A stretch of 14,485 bases of DNA, from NCBI GenBank assembly GCA_905205995.1, contig CAJLFU010000049.1:1-14485 (forward strand). Reading direction: 5' to 3'. The position numbers and the translations under genes are program-made. The notes under the pieces were generated by a model. It worked only from the letters and a program-made list of their open reading frames with translations, did no database searches and was not told where the DNA came from. Positions 1 through 7,217 of this stretch are shown piece by piece. The DNA comes from an uncultured Haemophilus sp. Its GTDB lineage: Bacteria > Pseudomonadota > Gammaproteobacteria > Enterobacterales > Pasteurellaceae. The first letter of the stretch is position 1, and each line of letters opens with the position of its first letter.

Positions 1-466
1 GTGGATCCATTAATTCAAGGATTTTATCGGTAGGCTCTTTTATATCGAAACTCGATCCCATTAATAATGAAAAAGTCTCGTCATTTCGTTTGCAAGCAGC
101 ATGAGAAATTAGCTTACCTTTCTTATTACGCAAATCGATAGTAACTTGACTGATGCTCGTCTTATCTACTGCTCTTTCTTTTATTATCGTCCACAACTGA
201 TTATTTTCTGTTGGTGGAAGAAAAAGAGTCGCTTCTGTGGCATAAGCTTGTAAGTAAGCATTATCTATCGTTTGATCAGCCACATTCACATCGTTTTTCA
301 TGTAAGTGAATGTTTTAAGATTATTTAGCGCGACCCAAATCTTTTCACCTTTGGTGGTTTCACATTTTACAACATCAATGACGCTCTCACCGAGATTCAT
401 AGCATTCTCATTTGCGAGCGAACATGCTGGAACTGCAGCCAAAAATACCCATAAATATTTTTTCAT
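1..466 (-). CDS. Exported protein of unknown function, 3' end cut by window
   Basis: Reading leftward from ATG at 464-466, the frame stays open for 155 codons to base 1, with no stop, so the C-terminus lies outside the window. The N-terminus looks like a signal peptide: MKKYLW, a hydrophobic stretch to about residue 14, then a plausible signal peptidase I site after SLA (residue 18). Cys15 is preceded by VPA, which is a poor lipobox, so a periplasmic or secreted protein is more likely than a lipoprotein. The mature part is hydrophilic, with Cys35 and Cys125 that could form a disulfide. The start lies only 4 bases after the yajQ stop, and a weak Shine-Dalgarno (AGAGAT) sits in the last yajQ codons. 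It is therefore probably translated from the serB-yajQ transcript. I do not recognise the family and infer no function. Confidence 0.75.
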   Translation of the reverse strand, partial: MKKYLWVFLAAVPACSLANENAMNLGESVIDVVKCETTKGEKIWVALNNLKTFTYMKNDVNVADQTIDNAYLQAYATEATLFLPPTENNQLWTIIKERAVDKTSISQVTIDLRNKKGKLISHAACKRNDETFSLLMGSSFDIKEPTDKILELMDP

Positions 467-470
467 TAAA

Positions 471-962
471 TTAATCTCTAAAGTTATTAAATTGGAATGG
501 TTGACCTAATTCAGCGCCTTTCACTAATTGAATAACAGCTTGTAAGTCATCACGGGATTTACCGGTTACACGAACTTGTTCACCTTGAATTTGAGTTTGA
601 ACTTTGATTTTTGAATCTTTCACTAATTTAGTGATTTTCTTCGCCATCTCTGTTTCAATCCCTTGTTTTAATTTAATTTCTTTGGTGTAAAGTTTACCGT
701 GGTGTTCACTTTCTGTTGGAATATCCAACGAGCTATGCTCAATGCCACGTTTTACAAACGCACCAATTAAGATTTCAATTAATTGCTCTAATTGGAAATC
801 AGATTCGGTCGTCACTTTCACGGTTTCGTTTTTTTCATTTAATTCAATGACCGCTTCCACGCCACGGAAATCATAACGTGTACTTAATACGCGGTTTGCA
901 TTTTCAACCGCATTACGCACTTCGTGCATAGTAATTTCAGATACGATGTCAAAAGATGGCAT
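471..962 (-). CDS. yajQ: YajQ family nucleotide-binding protein
   Basis: A 163-residue protein, full length for the YajQ (UPF0234) family, starting MPSFDIVSEITMHEVRNAVE and ending QPFQFNNFRD as its relatives do. Family members are small cytoplasmic proteins with two RNP-like ferredoxin folds that bind nucleotides or RNA. A Xanthomonas homologue has been described as a cyclic-di-GMP effector. The role in Haemophilus is not settled. The start at 962 is supported by GGGAGA six bases upstream. It lies 20 bases downstream of serB with no terminator between, so the two are very likely cotranscribed. Its stop is 4 bases before the next gene. The family call is firm. Any signalling role here would be by analogy only. 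Confidence 0.95.
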   Translation of the reverse strand: MPSFDIVSEITMHEVRNAVENANRVLSTRYDFRGVEAVIELNEKNETVKVTTESDFQLEQLIEILIGAFVKRGIEHSSLDIPTESEHHGKLYTKEIKLKQGIETEMAKKITKLVKDSKIKVQTQIQGEQVRVTGKSRDDLQAVIQLVKGAELGQPFQFNNFRD

Positions 963-982
963 AAATTTTCTCCCAAAATCAA

Positions 983-1927
983 TTAAATTCGATCATTTGC
1001 ACTTAAAAGACATAAAAGTGCGGTTAAGTCAGCAAAGTTTATCACAATTTGCGCTTGTTGTTGCACCTTCGGTTTGGCATGGAATGCCACGCCTAATCCC
1101 GCGACATTCATCATCACCAAATCATTGGCTCCATCACCAATAGCAACGGTATTTTTGCGTGGAATATGGTATTCCTCAGCGAGTTTTTGCAAGGTATTCG
1201 CTTTGTATTGTGCATCGACCACGCTACCTTTTACATTGCCAGTCAGCGTGCCATCAATAATTTCAAATTGATTAGATGCCGCAAAGTCGAGATTTAATAA
1301 ACTTTTTAAGTAATCGGCGAAATAGGTAAAGCCACCAGAAGCAATGGCTGTTTTCCAACCATGTTGTTGTAATGTCTTAATGGTTTCAATTAAGCCAGGC
1401 ATTAAAGGCAATTTTTCACGTACTTGTTGCAAAATACTTTCTGGCGCACCTTTAAGTGTTCCCACTCGACGACGCAAACTTTGTTCAAAATCGAGCTCGC
1501 CACGCATGGCACTTTCAGTAATGGCAGAAACTAATTCACCTGTACCAGCCAGTTTAGCAATTTCATCAATGCATTCAATTTGAATGGCAGTAGAATCCAT
1601 ATCCATTACCAATAAACCTTTTTCTGATAATTTTGCATCAAAATCCAGTTTAGCGATGTCTAATTGCAGGTCGTGAGCATGGGCAATAAAATCAGTTAGC
1701 CATTTGCCTTTTAAAAGGACAACGGTATTTTTTTCAACGTTCCATGCATCAAAACACAGGAAAGATTGACCGCACTTTTGTTGGAATTCGAGTAATTTGG
1801 CTAAATTCAGCGTTGTGCCGTATAAAATAAAGGCATGTGTTTCATCGGAATGAGGCAAATCAGACGAAAGTGTGGTAGGAAATTGGGGATATTTTTGGGT
1901 AATGCTTGCAAGGTTTTGAATTTGCAT
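983..1927 (-). CDS. serB: Phosphoserine phosphatase SerB
   Basis: 314 residues. The enzyme removes phosphate from O-phospho-L-serine, the last step of serine synthesis from 3-phosphoglycerate, in the cytoplasm. HAD-superfamily motifs are all present: nucleophile motif DMDST at 109-113 (Asp109 attacked, Asp111 acid/base), Glu118 in the following IECIDE segment, motif II SGG at 197-199, and the metal-binding GDGANDL at 264-270. The first 100 residues are the variable N-terminal extension usual in gammaproteobacterial SerB. The start at 1927 has AGGA six bases upstream. A TAGAAT -10-like hexamer (1959-1964, minus strand) lies in the 44-base divergent gap, but no convincing -35 goes with it. Two exact uptake signals fall inside the gene (1016-1024 and 1769-1777), a common place for them in Haemophilus. 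It heads the serB-yajQ-unknown operon. Confidence 0.96.
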   Translation of the reverse strand: MQIQNLASITQKYPQFPTTLSSDLPHSDETHAFILYGTTLNLAKLLEFQQKCGQSFLCFDAWNVEKNTVVLLKGKWLTDFIAHAHDLQLDIAKLDFDAKLSEKGLLVMDMDSTAIQIECIDEIAKLAGTGELVSAITESAMRGELDFEQSLRRRVGTLKGAPESILQQVREKLPLMPGLIETIKTLQQHGWKTAIASGGFTYFADYLKSLLNLDFAASNQFEIIDGTLTGNVKGSVVDAQYKANTLQKLAEEYHIPRKNTVAIGDGANDLVMMNVAGLGVAFHAKPKVQQQAQIVINFADLTALLCLLSANDRI

Positions 1928-1971
1928 AGAAAATCCTGTAAATTGTGAATACTTGTCTATTCTAGCCGATC

Positions 1972-2673
1972 TTGGCGAAAAAATGGAAAAACAACGTGCA
2001 ATTAATTAAAGAAAAACTTCAAAAATCACTGATGTTTGGGCTCATCGTGCTGCTTTGTATCGGTGCCATGGCCGTGATTTTGTTTGGTGTAAAACAATTT
2101 AAGATTGGTTCACAGCTTTCGAGTGTGAATCAAGTGGCGAATTTGTCGCATATTTTGGTTCGTCAGCAGGCAAATTTGTTTTCGGTTTTATTAACTAATA
2201 ATGCGAAATCAGATCAACTTGTCGAAAATTTAGATAATTTAGTTAAAGAAAACTTTGTGCTTGATGCGACCATTTATGATTATAACGGCAAGGAATTAGC
2301 ACAAAGTACCAATACCGGCAATCTTCGTGAGCAACTGGGTCTAGAACATAAAAATGAAGGTGAGTTTTCAACACAGCAAATTGTTGAGCCCATTTATTCT
2401 GCTTCCAATAATGCCGTTCGTGGCTTTTTGCGCGTGACCTTTGACGCCCAATATGCTCAAACGACGCAGAGCAAAATTAATCAAGTCTTCCACCGCTTAT
2501 ATGGTGAAATTGTGGTGGTCTTTTTATTAGGTGCTTTATTCGCCAGTTCCATTCATTATTTTTTAAGTCATTATCGTCGAACATATCGAAAACCAGTGGA
2601 AACTAAAACAGTGGTAAATTTACAAGGTAAATCGAGTAGTCAACGTTTCCATCAACGTCGTCGAAGAATTTGA
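1972..2673 (+). CDS. smp: Smp/YtjB (AhpA) family membrane protein
   Basis: 233 residues with a basic N-terminus, a membrane segment at about 20-40, a roughly 135-residue periplasmic domain and a second membrane segment at about 178-197, followed by a very basic tail (RRTYRK, RRRRRI). The middle section GEFSTQQIVEPIY matches the most conserved part of enterobacterial YtjB/Smp, and divergence from serB is the same as in E. coli. Old names come from 'serB-linked membrane protein' and a haemolysin-like phenotype; the biochemical role is unknown. The start is uncertain. The longest frame begins with TTG at 1972, has no clear Shine-Dalgarno, and has an in-frame stop just upstream. GTG at 1996 and ATG at 2032 are alternatives, but the TTG form keeps the cytoplasmic basic segment expected before the first membrane helix. 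Confidence 0.88.
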   Translation: MAKKWKNNVQLIKEKLQKSLMFGLIVLLCIGAMAVILFGVKQFKIGSQLSSVNQVANLSHILVRQQANLFSVLLTNNAKSDQLVENLDNLVKENFVLDATIYDYNGKELAQSTNTGNLREQLGLEHKNEGEFSTQQIVEPIYSASNNAVRGFLRVTFDAQYAQTTQSKINQVFHRLYGEIVVVFLLGALFASSIHYFLSHYRRTYRKPVETKTVVNLQGKSSSQRFHQRRRRI

Positions 2674-2758
2674 TCAAGGTAAATAAAATTGCAGATATTG
2701 CTCAAGTCAATGAGTAAATAGGGTAGAATACTTAGAATTATTTAGATAGGAGAAAAAC

Positions 2759-4756
2759 ATGGCAACTCGTAGACAACTCGCCAACGCAATTCGTGCGCTA
2801 TCAATGGATGCAGTACAAAAAGCAAAATCAGGCCACCCAGGTGCACCAATGGGAATGGCGGATATCGCTGAAGTATTATGGCGCGATTTCTTAAAACACA
2901 ATCCAAATAATCCTAAATGGGCTGATCGCGACCGTTTTGTGCTTTCTAACGGCCACGGTTCAATGTTGATTTATAGCTTATTACATCTAACAGGCTACGA
3001 TCTTTCTATCGAAGATTTAAAACAATTCCGTCAATTACATTCTAAAACTCCAGGCCACCCAGAATATGGTTATGCACCAGGTGTTGAAACCACAACAGGC
3101 CCTTTAGGCCAAGGTATCACTAATGCAGTGGGTATGGCGATTGCTGAGAAAACCTTAGCGGGACAATTTAACCGTGAAGGCCATGAAATCGTAGACCACC
3201 ACACTTATGTGTTCTTAGGTGATGGCTGTTTAATGGAAGGGATTTCTCACGAGGCTTGTTCTTTAGCGGGAACATTAGGTCTAGGTAAATTAATCGCATT
3301 CTACGATGACAACAACATTTCGATTGATGGTCATGTAGATGGTTGGTTCAGTGATGATACCGCAGCACGTTTCGAAGCTTATGGCTGGCAAGTAATTCGC
3401 AATGTGGATGGTCACGATGCAGAACAGATTCGTGCCGCAACCATTCTTGCTCAAGCAGAAAAAGAAAAACCAACTTTAATTATTTGTAAAACCATCATCG
3501 GCTTCGGTTCACCAAATAAATCAGGTTCTCATGATTGTCACGGTGCACCATTAGGTGATGAAGAAATCGCATTAACCCGTAAAGCACTAGGCTGGGAATA
3601 TGGTCCATTTGAAATTCCAGCTGAATACTATGCTGAATGGTCTGCGAAAGAAAAAGGCGCTGCAGCAGAAAAATCTTGGGAAGAAAAATTTGCCGCTTAT
3701 GCTAAAGCATATCCTGAACTTGCTGCAGAATTTACACGTCGTGTAAACGGCGAATTACCAGCAAATTGGGCAGCTGAATCTAAAGCGTTCATTGAAAAAT
3801 TACAAGCTAACCCAGCAAGCATTGCAAGTCGTAAAGCATCACAAAATGCAATCGAAGCTTATGCACACGTATTACCTGAATTCTTAGGTGGCTCTGCAGA
3901 CTTAGCAAGCTCTAACTTAACGTTATGGAGCGGTTCTAAACCAATTCGTGCACACGAAAACGTAGGTGGTAACTATATCAACTATGGTGTGCGTGAGTTT
4001 GGTATGTCAGCGATCATGAATGGCATTGCCTTACACGGCGGTTTCATTCCTTACGGCGCAACCTTCTTAATGTTCTACGAATATGCACACAATGCGGTGC
4101 GTATGGCGGCATTAATGAAACAACGTTCTTTATTCGTTTATACTCATGACTCGATCGGTTTAGGCGAAGATGGTCCAACTCACCAACCAGTTGAGCAAAC
4201 CACCTCATTACGCTTAATTCCAAATCTTGAAACATGGCGCCCATGTGACCAAGTGGAATCAGCTATCGCATGGCAACAAGCGGTTGAACGTCAAGATGGT
4301 CCAAGTGCGTTGATCTTTACCCGTCAAAACTTAGCCCAAATGGACCGCACTTCTGCACAATTAGATGCAGTTAAACGTGGTGCTTATGTGTTAAAAGACT
4401 GTGATGGCACACCAGAGTTAATCTTCATTGCGACTGGTTCTGAAGTGGAATTAGCAGTGAAAGCAGCAGATGTATTGAGTGCTGAAGGTAAAAAGGTACG
4501 TGTCGTCTCTATGCCAAGCACTAACCGTTTCGATAAACAAGATGCAGCGTACCGTGAAAGTGTATTGCCAGCAGCTGTAACCAAACGTGTTGCGATTGAA
4601 GCGGGTATTGCAGACTTCTGGTATAAATACGTTGGCTTTGAAGGTCGCGTAGTAGGTATGAATAGCTTCGGCGAATCAGCACCAGCAGATCAATTATTCA
4701 AACTCTTTGGTTTCACCGTGGATAACGTGGTGGCAAAAGCAAAAGAGATTTTATAA
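2759..4756 (+). CDS. tktA: Transketolase TktA
   Basis: 665 residues, the normal length. It is a thiamine-diphosphate enzyme of the non-oxidative pentose phosphate pathway that moves two-carbon ketol units between sugar phosphates, working as a cytoplasmic dimer. Conserved residues sit where the E. coli enzyme has them: His26, His66, His100, and the cofactor-binding motif starting GDG at 154-156 and continuing through DDNN at 183-186. The pyrimidine-binding domain (from about 355) contains NYGVREFGMSA and the THDSIGLGEDGPTHQP loop. The C-terminal domain is complete. The start at 2759 follows TAGGAG with good spacing. TAGAAT hexamers at 2724 and 2733 in the 85-base upstream gap could be -10 elements, but no -35 is well placed. 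An uptake signal lies inside the gene at 4344-4352. A hairpin terminator follows 14 bases after the stop. Confidence 0.98.
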   Translation: MATRRQLANAIRALSMDAVQKAKSGHPGAPMGMADIAEVLWRDFLKHNPNNPKWADRDRFVLSNGHGSMLIYSLLHLTGYDLSIEDLKQFRQLHSKTPGHPEYGYAPGVETTTGPLGQGITNAVGMAIAEKTLAGQFNREGHEIVDHHTYVFLGDGCLMEGISHEACSLAGTLGLGKLIAFYDDNNISIDGHVDGWFSDDTAARFEAYGWQVIRNVDGHDAEQIRAATILAQAEKEKPTLIICKTIIGFGSPNKSGSHDCHGAPLGDEEIALTRKALGWEYGPFEIPAEYYAEWSAKEKGAAAEKSWEEKFAAYAKAYPELAAEFTRRVNGELPANWAAESKAFIEKLQANPASIASRKASQNAIEAYAHVLPEFLGGSADLASSNLTLWSGSKPIRAHENVGGNYINYGVREFGMSAIMNGIALHGGFIPYGATFLMFYEYAHNAVRMAALMKQRSLFVYTHDSIGLGEDGPTHQPVEQTTSLRLIPNLETWRPCDQVESAIAWQQAVERQDGPSALIFTRQNLAQMDRTSAQLDAVKRGAYVLKDCDGTPELIFIATGSEVELAVKAADVLSAEGKKVRVVSMPSTNRFDKQDAAYRESVLPAAVTKRVAIEAGIADFWYKYVGFEGRVVGMNSFGESAPADQLFKLFGFTVDNVVAKAKEIL

Positions 4757-4770
4757 TAATTAAAATAGAT

Positions 4771-4800
4771 AAAGGCAGGGTAATGACCTGCCTTTATTTT
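4771..4800 (+). terminator. Intrinsic terminator of tktA
   Basis: A perfect 9-base-pair stem, AAAGGCAGG (4771-4779) with CCTGCCTTT (4787-4795), has a 7-base loop and is followed by ATTTT. It lies 14 bases after the tktA stop. Confidence 0.88.
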
Positions 4801-4803
4801 AAG

Positions 4804-4844
4804 AAAGTGCGGTCAAAAAATAAGAAAATTTTTGACCGCACTTT
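4804..4844. terminator. Inverted pair of DNA uptake signals forming a hairpin
   Basis: Two exact uptake 9-mers in opposite orientation (4805-4813 and 4835-4843) sit in a 16-base perfect inverted repeat, 4804-4819 with 4829-4844, around a 9-base loop. Paired uptake signals downstream of genes are a known Haemophilus arrangement and can work as bidirectional terminators. Here it backs up the tktA terminator only a few bases upstream and may also stop antisense transcription. Being a substrate for natural DNA uptake is the other, non-exclusive role. Confidence 0.85.
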
Positions 4845-4957
4845 GTTTTATCTGCTTTCACCTTGTTATCTAAGCCTTTTTTCGTCAATCCATTGAGTTA
4901 GCTTTTTAAGTTTGTTAAAATTTGCAGTACTTTTTGCAATAAGAATAAAACGTAAAA

Positions 4958-5175
4958 AGTGAGTTCGGAAGAAGGTAGCTGGAGAGTAGGGAATTGCCCC
5001 TACGCCGACGAGGTAAAATCTTTCAGGCGCAATCGCAAGATTGCAGGGACTGTTACTGGACGAACCCTTGGAGAGATCCATTGCATTTTATTGATGTAAA
5101 TGGACGCCGAAGGCGCAAAAGAGCGGTCGATTTTTCGATTGTTTTCCAAACGCTCAGGCAAAAGGACAGGGGCAA
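4958..5175 (+). ncRNA. Tandem glycine riboswitch (two aptamers)
   Basis: Two glycine (gcvT-type) aptamers lie in series upstream of a symporter gene. Aptamer 1 has P1 GGTAGC/GTTACT (4974-4979 with 5052-5057), the GGAGAG core at 4981, CGCCGACGAGG at 5003, and TTCAGGCGCAA at 5022. Aptamer 2 has P1 CCCTT/AGGGG (5065-5069 with 5168-5172), GGAGAG at 5070, ACGCCGAAGGCGCAAA from 5104, and CGCTCAGGCAAAAGGACAG from 5151. A short linker joins them, and the bases before aptamer 1 could form the leader-linker kink-turn. The aptamers bind glycine. A possible weak promoter is TTGTTA at 4912 and TGCAAT at 4935. Together with the terminators at 4771-4844 and the expression platform at 5223-5259, this accounts for most of the 510-base gap between genes. 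Confidence 0.94.
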
Positions 5176-5222
5176 AAGACAATCGGTATTATCAAAATAT
5201 TTCTATCGGGATTCTTCTTGTC

Positions 5223-5259
5223 TCCTTGTCGAGTTTATTTGTATTTTAAACGACGAGGA
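5223..5259 (+). promoter_or_regulatory. Hairpin sequestering the symporter ribosome binding site
   Basis: TCCTTGTCG (5223-5231) pairs with CGACGAGGA (5251-5259), nine pairs with one G-U. After a two-base bulge (5232-5233), TTTA (5234-5237) pairs with TAAA (5247-5250). The 3' arm contains the Shine-Dalgarno GAGGA, seven bases before the ATG at 5267. This is the likely expression platform of the glycine riboswitch. Its 5' arm can pair instead with the 3' strand of aptamer 2 P1 (5165-5172). No U-tract follows, so control of translation is more likely than termination. Confidence 0.65.
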
Positions 5260-5266
5260 ATCATCA

Positions 5267-6637
5267 ATGTCATTACAGACAACCTTATCTGCTATTAGCA
5301 GCTTTGTATGGGGACCGCCCCTACTCATTCTATTGTCCGGAACTGGACTTTATCTCACCCTGCGTTTAGGTTTCTTACAAATTCGTTATTTGCCTCGTGC
5401 ATTGAGCTATTTATTTGCTCGTGGTGCGAATAAAGGCAAGGGAGATGTATCTTCTTTTGCCGCACTTTGTACGGCATTAGCGGCGACCATTGGTACAGGG
5501 AATATCGTGGGGGTAGCGACCGCAGTACAAGCGGGAGGACCAGGCGCAATTTTTTGGATGTGGCTAGTTGCATTATTAGGCATGGCAACTAAATATGCTG
5601 AATGTTTACTTGCCGTGAAATATCGTGTGCGAGATAAATACGGTTTTATGGCTGGTGGACCAATGTATTACATCGAGCGTGGTCTTGGTATTAAATGGCT
5701 AGCCAAATTATTTGCGCTCTTTGGGGTATTGGTGGCCTTTTTCGGTATTGGTACCTTCCCTCAAATAAATGCAATTACGCATGCGATGCAAGACACATTC
5801 AATGTACCCGTTATTATTACGGCAACAGTGGTGACGGTGTTGGTCGCTATGATTATTCTCGGTGGTGTAAGACGTATCGCGACAGCTTCTTCAGTAATTG
5901 TGCCTTTTATGGCAATCGGCTATGTGGCGACCTCAATTATCATCTTAATCGTTAATTACGACAAATTGCCTGCTGCAATTGCATTAATTATTCAGAGTGC
6001 GTTTAACCCACAAGCGGCTTTAGGCGGTGCAGTTGGTTTTACCGTGATGAAAGCGATTCAATCGGGTGTGGCACGCGGTATTTTCTCAAATGAATCTGGT
6101 TTAGGGAGTGCGCCTATTGCTGCTGCAGCGGCGCAAACGAAAGAGCCCGTTCGCCAAGGTTTAATTTCGATGACAGGGACATTTTTAGATACCATCATCG
6201 TATGTACGATGACGGGATTAGTACTTGTTATTACGGGGGCATGGAGTAATCCTGAGCTTTCTGGCGCAAGTGTGACCAACTACGCTTTTGCACAGGGCTT
6301 AGGCACATCAATCGGTGCAACTATTGTAACCGTTGGCTTATTATTCTTTGCTTTCACTACAATTTTAGGGTGGTGTTACTATGGAGAGCGTTGCTTCCTT
6401 TACTTAGTTGGTATCCGTGGTATTAAATTGTATCGCTTCGTATTTATTGTTCTGGTTGGAGCGGGTTCATTCCTCACCTTAGATTTAATCTGGATCTTAG
6501 CGGATATTGTGAATGGTTTAATGGCCTTCCCGAACTTGATAGCATTAATTGGTTTGCGTAAAGAAATTATTTCAGAAACTAAGGATTACTTCGAACGTTT
6601 AAAAGCAACACAACATGATCAAGATGAATTAGCCTAA
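5267..6637 (+). CDS. Na+:alanine/glycine symporter (AGCS family)
   Basis: 456 residues, a normal length for the alanine or glycine:cation symporter family, which imports alanine and/or glycine with Na+ across the inner membrane. About eleven hydrophobic segments are spread along the protein. Family hallmarks include GTGNIVGVATA at 76-86, GGPGAIFWMW at 90-99, GGPMYYIERGLG at 130-141, and SNESGLGSAPIA at 274-285. The frame stays open upstream to 4994, but that part is the riboswitch. The ATG at 5267 has a clear GAGGA seven bases before it and begins with the usual N-terminal segment MSLQTTLSAISSFVWGPPLL. Glycine control by the riboswitch points to glycine, or glycine and alanine, as physiological substrates. 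A near-match uptake signal occurs around 5460. The gene appears to be monocistronic. Confidence 0.95.
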   Translation: MSLQTTLSAISSFVWGPPLLILLSGTGLYLTLRLGFLQIRYLPRALSYLFARGANKGKGDVSSFAALCTALAATIGTGNIVGVATAVQAGGPGAIFWMWLVALLGMATKYAECLLAVKYRVRDKYGFMAGGPMYYIERGLGIKWLAKLFALFGVLVAFFGIGTFPQINAITHAMQDTFNVPVIITATVVTVLVAMIILGGVRRIATASSVIVPFMAIGYVATSIIILIVNYDKLPAAIALIIQSAFNPQAALGGAVGFTVMKAIQSGVARGIFSNESGLGSAPIAAAAAQTKEPVRQGLISMTGTFLDTIIVCTMTGLVLVITGAWSNPELSGASVTNYAFAQGLGTSIGATIVTVGLLFFAFTTILGWCYYGERCFLYLVGIRGIKLYRFVFIVLVGAGSFLTLDLIWILADIVNGLMAFPNLIALIGLRKEIISETKDYFERLKATQHDQDELA

Positions 6638-6654
6638 TTTATCTCATAAAAAGA

Positions 6655-6685
6655 AAAGGGAAGCCGAGTGCTTCCCTTTGTTGTT
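6655..6685 (+). terminator. Intrinsic terminator of the symporter gene
   Basis: A perfect 10-base-pair stem, 6655-6664 with 6670-6679, closes a 5-base loop. It is followed by a T-rich run interrupted by G, and starts 17 bases after the symporter stop. Confidence 0.82.
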
Positions 6686-6738
6686 TACAGTTTTACATCA
6701 TAACAAGTTTATACAGAAAGAAAATCATATTTTTGCAG

Positions 6739-6760
6739 AAATGAGATCACGATCATATTT
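6739..6760 (+). promoter_or_regulatory. CRP-like binding site upstream of raiA
   Basis: A near-palindrome with half-sites TGAGA and TCATA separated by six bases, flanked by AAA and TTT. It agrees with the E. coli CRP consensus at 18 of 22 positions by my alignment. It is centred about 80 bases upstream of the likely raiA transcription start, close to a class I activator position. A 12-base direct repeat ATCATATTTTTG occurs at 6724-6735 and 6752-6763 and overlaps the site. Confidence 0.62.
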
Positions 6761-6794
6761 TTGAACATTTGTTTTTTTATTTGACTAAAAGCAC

Positions 6795-6823
6795 TTGAAA
6801 AAGCAGTGTAAGGTCGATATGTT
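6795..6823 (+). promoter_or_regulatory. Likely raiA promoter
   Basis: TTGAAA (6795-6800) and TATGTT (6818-6823) are separated by 17 bases, placing the start near 6830. The -35 matches the consensus at five of six bases and the -10 at four of six, which fits an activator-dependent promoter. TTGACT at 6781 is a better -35 but has no good -10 at the right distance. Confidence 0.42.
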
Positions 6824-6878
6824 GTTATTAAAGATGAACTGAACCGAAGGGTTCATTTAACCAAAAGAGGTAAATGCT

Positions 6879-7202
6879 ATGACACTCAATATCACAAGCA
6901 AACAAATGGAAATCACCCCTGCAATCCGTGAACATGTGGAGGGAAGACTTGCAAAATTAGAGAAATGGCACACTCAACTGATTAGCCCGCACTTTGTTTT
7001 AAGTAAAGTGCCAAACGGCTTTTCTGTAGAGGCTTCAATTGGAACCCCGTTAGGTAATCTACTTGCGACAGCAACCGCTGATGATATGTATAAAGCGATC
7101 AATGAAGTCGAAGAAAAATTAGAACGCCAATTAAATAAACTTCAACATAAAGGCGAATCCCGCCGAGCAGATGAGCGTTTGAAAGATTCTTTTGAAAAAT
7201 AA
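6879..7202 (+). CDS. raiA: Ribosome hibernation factor RaiA (YfiA)
   Basis: 107 residues, starting MTLNITSKQMEITPAIREHV and containing NKLERQLNKLQHKGE-type sequence (LERQLNKLQHKGESRRA at 81-97), nearly the same as E. coli RaiA. The protein binds the 30S decoding region in stationary phase or cold and blocks translation, protecting 70S ribosomes. The fold is a beta-alpha-beta-beta-beta-alpha domain. The C-terminus is a few residues shorter than the 113-residue E. coli protein and lacks its acidic tail. The start at 6879 has AGAGG eight bases upstream. The leader has a small hairpin at 6840-6855. The gene stands alone, with a CRP-like site upstream and a strong terminator downstream. Confidence 0.96.
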   Translation: MTLNITSKQMEITPAIREHVEGRLAKLEKWHTQLISPHFVLSKVPNGFSVEASIGTPLGNLLATATADDMYKAINEVEEKLERQLNKLQHKGESRRADERLKDSFEK

Positions 7203-7217
7203 AGAATAATGAGTAAT

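Noticed and set aside
4866..5081. 71-codon leftward frame opposite the riboswitch, with a protein-like C-terminal half
   Set aside because: The upper half is antisense to aptamer 1, no ribosome site is evident, and AT-rich composition explains the Lys/Leu-rich end. A decayed gene fragment cannot be excluded.
4994..5266. N-terminal 91-codon extension of the symporter frame
   Set aside because: It lies in the glycine riboswitch and its expression platform. The family N-terminus and a good ribosome site begin at 5267.
5695..5955. 86-codon frame inside the symporter gene
   Set aside because: It is an out-of-frame shadow of a well-conserved membrane protein, with Cys/Tyr-rich non-protein-like composition.
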